Source: a virus | IMG/VR virus record: IMGVR_UViG_3300044796_000078 | Location: 1 to 22,406 of that record | DNA: 22,406 nucleotides | Reading direction: 5' to 3' (one strand) | In this document: positions 1 through 5,710 of the stretch, piece by piece | How the letters are laid out: each line of letters begins with the position of its first letter | How positions within the stretch are numbered: position 1 is the stretch's first letter | Position numbers and translations under genes: made by a program | Notes under the pieces: generated by a model | What the model was told of the DNA's origin: nothing | Databases searched by the model: none | What the model saw: only the letters and a program-made list of their open reading frames with translations

Positions 1-144
1 AAGTATCAGATCTTTGACCATCCATACTAAAATACCTGCGATTTCATTGGATTTTAGTCCTTCAGGCTCAAAAGCGGCCTTGATTTTATCGTGTATCCGC
101 GCAAACGTCTCTGTAGGAATTTGCTTATATTGCAGATCATCCAT
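1..144 (-). CDS. Hypothetical phage protein, cut off by the window edge
   Basis: Only the first 48 codons are visible; the reading frame is open to position 1. The protein starts MDDLQYKQIPTETFARIHDK and continues as a soluble, probably helical sequence (KSNEIAGILVWMVKDLIL near the edge). The ATG at 144 is preceded by a good ribosome binding site (GAGGAG about 8 bases upstream). It overlaps the stop of the upstream regulator gene by 8 bases, so the two are probably translated from one leftward mRNA. I do not recognise the family. Its position after a Cro/CI-like protein suggests a role in the immunity region, but that is only context. Confidence 0.65.
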   Translation of the reverse strand, partial: MDDLQYKQIPTETFARIHDKIKAAFEPEGLKSNEIAGILVWMVKDLIL

Positions 145-337
145 GTGATTTCTCCTCTCTTAATTCTATGGCTGTCACCTGACCGCCTGTGATTAATTCT
201 ATTTGTTTAGCAAGCTGTAGTCCCGGAATTATCTTTCTATTTTTCACCAGAAAAAAATAACTGGGAGTTATTCCTAATTCCCTGGCAAATGAACTGGCTT
301 TCATGTCATTTCGAAATAGCCATTCTTTCAGCATCAT
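137..337 (-). CDS. Small Cro/CI-like helix-turn-helix transcriptional regulator
   Basis: A 66-residue protein that is almost entirely one helix-turn-helix domain. Residues 15-36 read as helix 2 (SSFARELGI), a turn, and recognition helix 3 (TPSYFFLVKNRK), followed by PGLQLAKQIELITGG, the usual fourth helix of Cro/CI-type DNA-binding domains. There is no C-terminal cleavage or dimerisation domain, so the size fits Cro rather than a full CI repressor. The ATG at 337 (a second lies at 334) has a near-perfect Shine-Dalgarno, AAAGGAGGTCG, just upstream. It is transcribed divergently from the recombination operon starting at 530 and has an extended -10 promoter of its own. I infer that it controls the divergent promoters. 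YdaS-type antitoxin-like regulators have a similar fold and are an alternative. Confidence 0.8.
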   Translation of the reverse strand: MMLKEWLFRNDMKASSFARELGITPSYFFLVKNRKIIPGLQLAKQIELITGGQVTAIELREEKSHG

Positions 338-364
338 TTCGACCTCCTTTTCTTTTGCGATCCC

Positions 365-393
365 ATTATATCAAAAACGATAATTTCTTGCAT
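365..393 (-). promoter_or_regulatory. Leftward sigma70-type promoter of the regulator gene
   Basis: Read on the minus strand there is a perfect -10 box TATAAT (365-370), preceded by TGA to give an extended -10 (TGnTATAAT). A weak -35 ATGCAA (388-393) lies 17 bases upstream. The regulator's Shine-Dalgarno and ATG follow within about 30 bases. The -10 overlaps an imperfect inverted repeat (365-384, ATTATATC/GATAAT) that could be an operator. Confidence 0.65.
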
Positions 394-406
394 CTGATTT
401 ATTTTG

Positions 407-435
407 TTGTGTTAAATTAACGTATTTGCTATATT
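407..435 (+). promoter_or_regulatory. Rightward sigma70-type promoter of the recombination operon
   Basis: TTGTGT (407-412) and TATATT (430-435) are separated by exactly 17 bases, in the gap between divergent genes and upstream of the first rightward gene at 530. The 11-base palindrome GTTAA-A-TTAAC (411-421) lies between the two boxes, where a repressor would block polymerase. Predicted transcription start is near 442, leaving a leader of about 88 bases. Confidence 0.6.
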
Positions 436-455
436 TAGGTTATTGAAGCAGTCTC

Positions 456-482
456 CCTGACATCGGCCCTCGAGCCGACAGG
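456..482 (+). promoter_or_regulatory. GC-rich hairpin in the leader of the recombination operon
   Basis: CCTG-(ACA)-TCGGC (456-467) pairs with GCCGA-CAGG (474-482) around the six-base loop CCTCGA, giving nine base pairs with a three-base bulge. The patch is clearly more GC-rich than the surrounding AT-rich leader and is followed by GCAGCAGCTG. It would lie roughly 15-40 bases into the mRNA. It has no T-run after it, so it is not a standard terminator; an RNA regulatory element or a protein-binding site are both possible. Confidence 0.4.
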
Positions 483-529
483 TCGCAGCAGCTGAGATAG
501 GATAAAAAACAAATACTAGGAGATGAATT

Positions 530-718
530 ATGAGTGATATAGAAAAACTTATCGAGGTGACGCAAACGTTATGCTGCACACTCGAACATATGTCCGAGAA
601 TGAAAGGAAATTTGGTTACGAGATAGCTGGGGTGTTAGAACACTTAAGCTATGATGCTTATAAGATGAGCGAGGACCTAAAAGCAATTAAATGTTACGTG
701 AGAGGTGTAGAATGCTAG
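530..718 (+). CDS. Small hypothetical early phage protein
   Basis: A 62-residue acidic, helical protein (starts MSDIEKLIEVTQTLCCTLEH) with no recognisable domain and no membrane segment. It contains three cysteines (CC at 15-16 and the C-terminal Cys) but no zinc-binding spacing. The ATG has a good Shine-Dalgarno, AGGAGAT, about 7 bases upstream. It is the first gene of the rightward operon and its stop codon overlaps the start of the next gene (ATGCTAG), so the two are translationally coupled. Its place next to recombination genes fits the small host-takeover or accessory proteins common at this position, but function is unknown. Confidence 0.7.
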   Translation: MSDIEKLIEVTQTLCCTLEHMSENERKFGYEIAGVLEHLSYDAYKMSEDLKAIKCYVRGVEC

Positions 719-891
719 ACAATGACAAAAACAACATGAATCAAGAAGCATTCGATGAGATGCAATTGCTTAGGGATTCGATCTTAGATAACTTAACCTC
801 ATTGGAGATCGCAGCCCTGAATCAAGACCTAGATGAATATGTATATCAACTGAAATGTGAAAGGGAAAGGAGTATTTATGAAAACATCTGA
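712..891 (+). CDS. Small hypothetical early phage protein
   Basis: A 59-residue, very acidic, helical protein (MLDNDKNNMNQEAFDEMQLL...) of unknown function, with a charged C-terminus (KCERERSIYENI). I chose the ATG at 712 because it overlaps the preceding stop (ATGCTAG) and has AGAGGTG a few bases upstream; an in-frame ATG at 691 would cause a longer overlap and lacks a clear ribosome binding site. Its end overlaps the start of the ERF gene at 878 by 14 bases. Tight packing on both sides supports a real gene in the operon. Confidence 0.65.
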   Translation: MLDNDKNNMNQEAFDEMQLLRDSILDNLTSLEIAALNQDLDEYVYQLKCERERSIYENI

Positions 892-1507
892 AATGATAAA
901 TGAAATATCAAAGGCCATGTCACTTGCTCAAGGAGAGATGAAACCTGCTTCAAAGAGTACTGTAAACCCCTTTTTTAAGAGTACCTATGCGTCTTTAGCT
1001 CAAGTAATGGATTCAATTAGAGAACCATTCTCTAAAAACAATCTGTGTGTTTTTCAAGATGTCTGTTCTACAGAAACAGGCGTCGCTATTCACACAAGAA
1101 TTTCACATGCATCTGGACAATGGATTGAATTTGGTCCGTTAGAAATCCCGTTAAATAAGAAGGATGCCCAAGCCGTAGGTAGTGCGACATCATATGGTAA
1201 GAGATATTCTTTGAGTGCTGCGGTTGGAGTGGTTTCAGATTTAGAAGACGATGATGGAGAGCGAGCAATGAATAGAAATAGCAAGCCTGAAGATAAGAAA
1301 AAGGAGTTGATATCTCAGTCTCAAGCTGCGGAACTTTTATATCTTTTTGATAAATGTGATGCGGACTATTGTGAAAAACTTAAGAAGTATTTGTCTTCTG
1401 AAAAGATTATTAATTTAGAGAAATTACCCTTAGACATGTTCGAAAAGGTGAAAGCTGGAATTTTAAAAAATGTAGAAGTAAACAAGGAAAAGTTAAAAGA
1501 TGTTTAA
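878..1507 (+). CDS. erf: ERF-family single-strand DNA annealing protein (phage recombinase)
   Basis: A 209-residue member of the ERF superfamily, which anneals complementary single strands during phage recombination and genome circularisation, working with a 5'-3' exonuclease. Two family signatures are visible: NPFFKSTYASL at residues 30-40, and AQAVGSATSYGKRYSL in the middle, followed by an aliphatic stretch and an acidic DLEDDDGE. The C-terminal part (from about residue 140) is Lys/Glu-rich and variable, as is usual. The ATG at 878 is preceded by AAAGGAG at a good distance; an in-frame ATG at 857 would overlap the upstream gene further. A YqaJ-type nuclease lies downstream at 2188, giving a complete two-component recombination system, now interrupted by an HNH endonuclease gene. 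Confidence 0.9.
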   Translation: MKTSEMINEISKAMSLAQGEMKPASKSTVNPFFKSTYASLAQVMDSIREPFSKNNLCVFQDVCSTETGVAIHTRISHASGQWIEFGPLEIPLNKKDAQAVGSATSYGKRYSLSAAVGVVSDLEDDDGERAMNRNSKPEDKKKELISQSQAAELLYLFDKCDADYCEKLKKYLSSEKIINLEKLPLDMFEKVKAGILKNVEVNKEKLKDV

Positions 1508-1530
1508 GTCATATTTTTGGAGATCATGGA

Positions 1531-1782
1531 ATGAAGATGAATTTGTCAGATAACAAACCTGGATATCAAAATTTAATTGATTTAACAGGTGTGAGATTTG
1601 GAAATTTAAAAGTTATAGAAAGATTCGGAACGGATAAGTATAGATCTGCATTATGGAAAACGGTTTGTGATTGTGGTAAAGAACATATCTCAAATGGTAG
1701 ATGTTTGAGAGATGGAATGTCTTTATCTTGTGGATGTAGAATGAGTTTTAGAAAACCAGTTTTAGATCGTTTCAAATATTGA
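1531..1782 (+). CDS. N-terminal half of a frameshifted HNH endonuclease (zinc-ribbon domain)
   Basis: 83 residues carrying the zinc-ribbon-like module often found at the N-terminus of phage HNH homing endonucleases: DLTGVRFGNLKVIER, then VCDCGKEH and SLSCGCR, giving four or five cysteines for zinc. The ATG has GGAG eight bases upstream. The frame stops at TGA 1780-1782. The next reading frame, beginning in frame at 1766, immediately continues with IEKTENCWEWKG, the standard entry into an HNH domain. Removing a single A from the AAA at 1774-1776 would join the two parts as DRFNIEKTENCWEWKG. This is therefore probably the front half of a broken gene (or of one needing a +1 shift), not an independent protein. 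It lies between erf and the exonuclease gene. Confidence 0.7.
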   Translation: MKMNLSDNKPGYQNLIDLTGVRFGNLKVIERFGTDKYRSALWKTVCDCGKEHISNGRCLRDGMSLSCGCRMSFRKPVLDRFKY

Positions 1783-1843
1783 GAAAACTGAAAATTGCTG
1801 GGAATGGAAGGGTACTATTTTACAAATTGGATACGGCGGTTTA

Positions 1844-2191
1844 ATGATAAAAGGAAAACATAGATATGCACATAGACTATCCTATGAAATTCATAATGGT
1901 GAAATACCAAAAGGAATGTTAGTTTGCCATACTTGCGACAATAGAAAATGTGTAAATCCTTCTCATTTATTTTTAGGAACACATTTGGAAAATTCACAAG
2001 ACATGGTAAAAAAACAAAGAAATTGCAAAGGAGAAAATACTCATAGTCATAAATTAACGAATGAAGATGTTGAAAAAATAAGATCCTTGAGAAATCAAGG
2101 AAAATTTTATAGAGAATTAAGTGAAATTTTTAATGTTTCAAAATCCGTAGTAAGAAAAATTTGCCTTAAATTAAGTTGGAAACATGCATGA
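1844..2191 (+). CDS. C-terminal half of a frameshifted HNH homing-type endonuclease
   Basis: 115 residues from the first ATG, but the homologous frame reaches back to about 1766 (CWEWKGTILQIGYGG precedes the ATG). The HNH_3-type core is clear: RYAHRLSYEIHNGEIPKG, then LVCHTCDNRKCVNPSHL and FLGTHLENSQDM, with the catalytic His of AHR, the Cys pairs and the final NPSH. A C-terminal helix-turn-helix-like region (KLTNEDVEKIRSL...KSWKHA-type ending) probably gives DNA specificity. The ATG at 1844 has no convincing Shine-Dalgarno, which also argues that this part was once read as the continuation of the upstream zinc-ribbon frame. The family makes site-specific DNA breaks that spread its own gene. 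Whether the protein is still made is uncertain. Confidence 0.75.
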   Translation: MIKGKHRYAHRLSYEIHNGEIPKGMLVCHTCDNRKCVNPSHLFLGTHLENSQDMVKKQRNCKGENTHSHKLTNEDVEKIRSLRNQGKFYRELSEIFNVSKSVVRKICLKLSWKHA

Positions 2192-2754
2192 AAATAATTC
2201 CATATGAGCAAGGAAGCAATGAATGGTTAAACTGGAGAAGATCCGTTATAGGTGGAAGTGATTCCGGTGCGGTCCTGGGGCTTAATCAATTCAAAACAGA
2301 AAAACAAATATGGCAAAATAAAGTTTTTGGATGGGATGAATGTATAAGCGAAAAAATGAAAGAAGGTCAAAGACTTGAACCTCTCGCAAGAGAAGCTTAT
2401 AACAAAGAAAAAGGAATGATTTTTAAACCTATTGTTGGACAATGCAAATCCATCCCTTATATAGGCGCTTCATTCGACGGTATTTCTGAAGATCTTACAA
2501 GGGCTGTAGAAATCAAGTGTGGTAAAAATTACCATAGATTAGCTAAAGAAGGTAAAGCTCCATCATATCTTTACAGTCAGCTACAGCACCAGATCTATGT
2601 AGCTGACTTGACGGGGATCGATTACTTTTCATTTTACGATGGAGATGCAATCACGATGAGATTCCATAGGGACTATGAGTTTATAGATGCGATGTTAAAA
2701 AAATATAATCAATTTTGGGAAAAAGTAACTAAGGGAGAGTGGTATGAGTTTTAA
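2188..2754 (+). CDS. YqaJ/lambda-exonuclease-like viral recombinase nuclease
   Basis: A 188-residue PD-(D/E)XK nuclease of the YqaJ viral recombinase family, which resects double-stranded ends 5' to 3' to load the annealing protein. Visible motifs: NEWLNWRRSVIGGSDSGAVL at residues 11-30, the conserved EGQRLEPLAREAY with Glu64, SFDG with Asp97, VEIKCG with Glu108 and Lys110, and QLQHQIYV with Gln131/Gln135. These match the metal-binding and catalytic set of the family, and nothing essential is missing. The ATG at 2188 overlaps the HNH stop as ATGA; an in-frame TTG at 2176 is a weaker option. No strong Shine-Dalgarno is present, so expression may rely on coupling to the HNH reading frame. Paired with the ERF gene at 878. 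Confidence 0.9.
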   Translation: MKIIPYEQGSNEWLNWRRSVIGGSDSGAVLGLNQFKTEKQIWQNKVFGWDECISEKMKEGQRLEPLAREAYNKEKGMIFKPIVGQCKSIPYIGASFDGISEDLTRAVEIKCGKNYHRLAKEGKAPSYLYSQLQHQIYVADLTGIDYFSFYDGDAITMRFHRDYEFIDAMLKKYNQFWEKVTKGEWYEF

Positions 2755-2896
2755 AACATTTATTTTTATATGGATCACTATAATATTAATAACATTCTGT
2801 TACAAAGAAGTAAAAGATAATTATGAAGTTGTTGGCGTTAACTCTCATGTCTACGTCTTAAATAAATTAAACGGAAATCTTAATATTAAATATTAA
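2744..2896 (+). CDS. Small single-pass membrane protein
   Basis: A 50-residue gene overlapping the last 11 bases of the nuclease gene. It begins MSFKTFIFIWITIILITFCY, a compact hydrophobic segment at residues 4-19 that reads as one membrane helix or an uncleaved signal anchor. A short polar tail follows (KEVKDNYEVVGVNSHVYVLN...). The cysteine at residue 19 is preceded by Phe, which does not fit a lipobox. The ATG has GGGAGAG about 7 bases upstream, which supports translation. I do not recognise a family; small membrane peptides in phage early operons include superinfection-exclusion proteins, but nothing here shows that. Confidence 0.6.
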   Translation: MSFKTFIFIWITIILITFCYKEVKDNYEVVGVNSHVYVLNKLNGNLNIKY

Positions 2897-2918
2897 AAAC
2901 ACAAAAAAAGATTTGCAT

Positions 2919-3137
2919 ATGAAACCTTGTTTCAATTTGACAGGTAATTATTTCGGGAGATGGTTGGTAATTCGACAGGTCGACCCTCCCGAATATTTAA
3001 ATTCACATAAAACACAAGCTCATTGGCTTTGTAGATGCGATTGTGGGTATGAATCTGTTTTAAGAGGGTCTAGCCTTCGATCGGGACGATCAAAGAGCTG
3101 TGGGTGTTCAACTGTTCGGAAGGGGGTTTTTCGGTAA
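2919..3137 (+). CDS. Stand-alone zinc-ribbon protein related to HNH endonuclease N-termini
   Basis: A 72-residue protein (from the ATG at 2919; a TTG lies at 2913) containing the same module as the one at 1531: NLTGNYFGRWLVIR, then WLCRCDCGYESVLRGSSLRS and SKSCGC, with five cysteines in CxCxC and CxC arrangements likely to bind zinc. In most phages the module precedes an HNH or AP2-type DNA-binding domain; here no HNH follows in any frame, so it is either truncated or a free-standing DNA-binding protein. Its ribosome binding site is weak. The last 68 bases overlap the end of the convergent glycosyltransferase gene. It is not a close copy of the module at 1531. Confidence 0.6.
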   Translation: MKPCFNLTGNYFGRWLVIRQVDPPEYLNSHKTQAHWLCRCDCGYESVLRGSSLRSGRSKSCGCSTVRKGVFR

Positions 3138-3789
3138 GGCATTCAATGAATGCGGCTTTCTGTCCTGCATGGTCTAATTGAATCATTGGATCAATCCATA
3201 TCCTAAATCCAGCTTTCCGAGCGTTACGGCAAAAGACATAGTCTTCTCCCCAGAATTCTCCATCCCAAAGTTCAATTCCAAAAAATAGGTGTCCCTTGGT
3301 ATGTTTTAGTTCCTCGGCTTTTGGTTCATAATATAGATCAGGTCTTTGTAGTATGATGGACTCAAAGACGATACGTTTAATCAGCATGAACCCAGCAGGT
3401 ATATATTCCATTTCAAGAAGACCTTTTTCGCTTACGTCCATTTTCTTGTTTTCTCCATAGACTCCTCTAAAAAGAAAACATTTATCAGGACCACGCGCGG
3501 GATAAAGAGCGCCCACAAAATCTTCTTTGTGATCGATTAGTTTTTTGATATCTGGAGGATTCCATGCGATATCGCTATCTATGCATAGCATATGAGTACA
3601 ATCAGATTCTAGGAATGCCTTTACAAGGTCGTTCCTTTCTCTTACAAGAAGAGATCCTGATGTGTGAATACGAATGACTGTTTCAATAGAATTAACGGCA
3701 AGATAAAGTCTCGTATCCGCTAAAGCGCATGCGTACGAGACATTTACTTTGCCATCAAAGGCTGGAGTTGCTATGAAAATTTTTGTCAT
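3070..3789 (-). CDS. Phage glycosyltransferase (GT-A fold)
   Basis: 239 residues. After a beta strand (KIFIATPAFDG) come RERNDLVKAFLESDCTHML and the metal-binding DxD motif CIDSDIAW at 71-73, then ALYPAR, PAGFMLIKR, and the C-terminal EDYVFCRNARKAGFRIWIDP and LDHAG, a pattern seen in many phage-encoded GT-A glycosyltransferases that transfer a sugar from a nucleotide-sugar donor. No membrane segment is present, so it acts in the cytoplasm. The ATG overlaps the upstream fibre gene's stop as ATGA, and AAAGG lies upstream, so it is the last gene of the late operon. Candidate targets are virion proteins (the fibre upstream), DNA or host surface sugar; the sequence does not decide between them. 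Confidence 0.8.
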   Translation of the reverse strand: MTKIFIATPAFDGKVNVSYACALADTRLYLAVNSIETVIRIHTSGSLLVRERNDLVKAFLESDCTHMLCIDSDIAWNPPDIKKLIDHKEDFVGALYPARGPDKCFLFRGVYGENKKMDVSEKGLLEMEYIPAGFMLIKRIVFESIILQRPDLYYEPKAEELKHTKGHLFFGIELWDGEFWGEDYVFCRNARKAGFRIWIDPMIQLDHAGQKAAFIECLTEKPPSEQLNTHSSLIVPIEG

Positions 3790-5699
3790 AGTGCCTTTAT
3801 ATAATAATCACGTAAAAAATTTCCAGTATATTCTACAAAAAGTTGACCATTTGTGTTAACGGATGTAGGTACTTGAAATTGAGTAGCAGGATTATATGGA
3901 TAAGTTGTATTTGAAGTTTCAACTCCGGTTGATCCATTAGCACTAACAAATTTAGTTCCTACAGTTATCATTGAGGTGCTTATTTTATTAGCTGGTTGTG
4001 CTGTCCATGTTATTGCATCGGTAGATGTGTATTTTGTTGTACCTGCTGATGTCCCTAAAACATATATAGAATTTCCAAATGCCAATGATCCAATTGCGGA
4101 AGCTGTTCCACTAGTTCTAGCTGTTAAGGTGATAGTATCGGTGGAAGTGTAAATTCCTCCAGATGAATCGCCAAAAACAAATTGGGTAGTATATAAACCT
4201 GTATTTAGTCCACCAGCATATACTCTTCCTCCATTTGTCCAAGTTGTGCCATCTGTAGATGTATATAATCCAGAGCTATTGGTAGATGCATAGAATCCTG
4301 AGTTATAAATAACTCCTGTAAAAAGGGAAGAAGTTCCACTTGTTCTTACAGTCCAAGTTATACCATCAGTTGAAGATTGAATTGTTCCACCAACCCCTAC
4401 ACCTACATAAACACCAGCTCCATAAGCTATAGAATACATGGATGAAGTAGTTCCCGACGTTCTTGCTGTCCAAGTTGTACCATCAGTAGATGTGGCAGCG
4501 GCTCCATTATGACCTAGATATACATAAAGTGAGTTTCCATATCCTAATGCATAAACTGCTGAAGTTGTCTGACTTGTTCTAACAGTCCAGGTTATAGCAT
4601 CTGTGGAACTAGCTACTACACCACCAGTTCCACCGTAAACATAAACTGTACCATAAGTTAAGGCATTAATCTGAGATGCTGTATTTGAGGTTCTACTTGT
4701 CCAAGTAGTTCCATCTGTACTTGTCGCAGCAGTTCCACCAGCTCCAGCATATACGTGCACTGTTCCATAAACTAAAGCTCGTATAATACTTGTAGTGCCA
4801 GAAGTTCTTGCTGTCCATGTTATTGCATCAGTGGAGCTTGCAATTAAACCTCCATCTCCACCATAAACATAAGCAGTTCCATAAGTTACAGCATTTATGT
4901 TACTTACTGTTCCGGATGTTCTTCCTATAAAACTTGCAGCGTTGGTAGATGTCGAAATAACTCCTGTTGTTGCACAAGCTAAATATAGCCCTCCTCCAAA
5001 TGCCAATGGAGTAAGTCCGTTTGAGGTCTGAGATGCTGCACCAATAGCGGGGCTTCTAGTGCTCCAAGTTGTTGCATCTGTAGAAGTTACAATTACACCA
5101 GATCCAGACCCTCCCACTGCCACATAAATACTATTTCCGTAAAACATCCAATTCAAGTCTGTATTTGTGGGAGATCCTCTAGCTGTCCAAGTTGTGGCAT
5201 CAGTTGAAGAGGCCAATCCTCCTGATAATGTACAATATGCATAAACAGTTCCATAAGCTATAGATTTAACTGAGCTTGTTGTTTGGCTAGTTCTAGCTGT
5301 CCAAGTCACAGCATCGGTTGAACTGGCTACTACTCCTCCTTGACCTCCATAAACGTATATTGTTCCATATGCAATAGCATTCAAGGCACTAGCGGTTCCG
5401 CTTGTTTGTGCTGTCCAAGTTGTCGCATCGGTTGAGGTTCTTACAACACCACCAACAGCTACCCCCACGTAAAGACTGTTACCAAAAGTTACAGTAGCTA
5501 TTGACGATGCAAATGTAGATGTCCAAATACTACCACCAGGATTTAGAAGACCTAAAACAGATGTAAGAGTTGGATAAGTTGCTTGTGAATAAGTAGAACC
5601 ATCACATTTAAGCCATTTACCATTAAGATAAGCCACTCCATTAGCATTGCAGAAGTAAGCAAGTTCTCCGATTGGAGCTGAATCAATATTGTAAGCCAT
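3786..5699 (-). CDS. Tail fibre with a collar-like domain split by a long Asp-box beta-propeller
   Basis: 637 residues. The N-terminal 55 residues (PIGELAYFCNANGVAYLNGK, then WLKCDGSTYSQATYPTLTSV) match the first half of a phage tail-collar domain. Residues ~57-595 hold 13 copies of a unit of roughly 40 residues centred on STDxxTWT (for example SSTDAITWTARTSGTTS), resembling Asp-box/BNR beta-propeller blades. The last 35 residues (FQVPTSVNTNGQLFVEYTGN and YYIKAL) look like the second half of the collar domain, where FNLP and IKY-like sequences normally occur. The protein probably sits at the tail tip and binds a surface glycan or protein. GAGGT precedes the ATG. It is directly followed by a glycosyltransferase. 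Recognition of the collar and the propeller is by eye only. Confidence 0.8.
   Translation of the reverse strand: MAYNIDSAPIGELAYFCNANGVAYLNGKWLKCDGSTYSQATYPTLTSVLGLLNPGGSIWTSTFASSIATVTFGNSLYVGVAVGGVVRTSTDATTWTAQTSGTASALNAIAYGTIYVYGGQGGVVASSTDAVTWTARTSQTTSSVKSIAYGTVYAYCTLSGGLASSTDATTWTARGSPTNTDLNWMFYGNSIYVAVGGSGSGVIVTSTDATTWSTRSPAIGAASQTSNGLTPLAFGGGLYLACATTGVISTSTNAASFIGRTSGTVSNINAVTYGTAYVYGGDGGLIASSTDAITWTARTSGTTSIIRALVYGTVHVYAGAGGTAATSTDGTTWTSRTSNTASQINALTYGTVYVYGGTGGVVASSTDAITWTVRTSQTTSAVYALGYGNSLYVYLGHNGAAATSTDGTTWTARTSGTTSSMYSIAYGAGVYVGVGVGGTIQSSTDGITWTVRTSGTSSLFTGVIYNSGFYASTNSSGLYTSTDGTTWTNGGRVYAGGLNTGLYTTQFVFGDSSGGIYTSTDTITLTARTSGTASAIGSLAFGNSIYVLGTSAGTTKYTSTDAITWTAQPANKISTSMITVGTKFVSANGSTGVETSNTTYPYNPATQFQVPTSVNTNGQLFVEYTGNFLRDYYIKAL
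3960..5530 (-). repeat. Coding repeat array of 13 Asp-box-like units
   Basis: Within the fibre gene, 13 units each carry S-T-(D/N)-x-x-x-(W/F/L) followed by a loop and a hydrophobic YG-containing strand. Several units alternate between two types: SSTDAITWT and TSTDGTTWT. The units differ too much at the DNA level to be a CRISPR array and contain no spacer-like variation. Confidence 0.75.
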
Positions 5700-5710
5700 T
5701 GTTTACCTCT

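Noticed and set aside
3960-5530. CRISPR-like regular repetition
   Set aside because: The repeats are imperfect, in frame, and encode a protein; there are no near-identical direct repeats with unique spacers and no cas genes.
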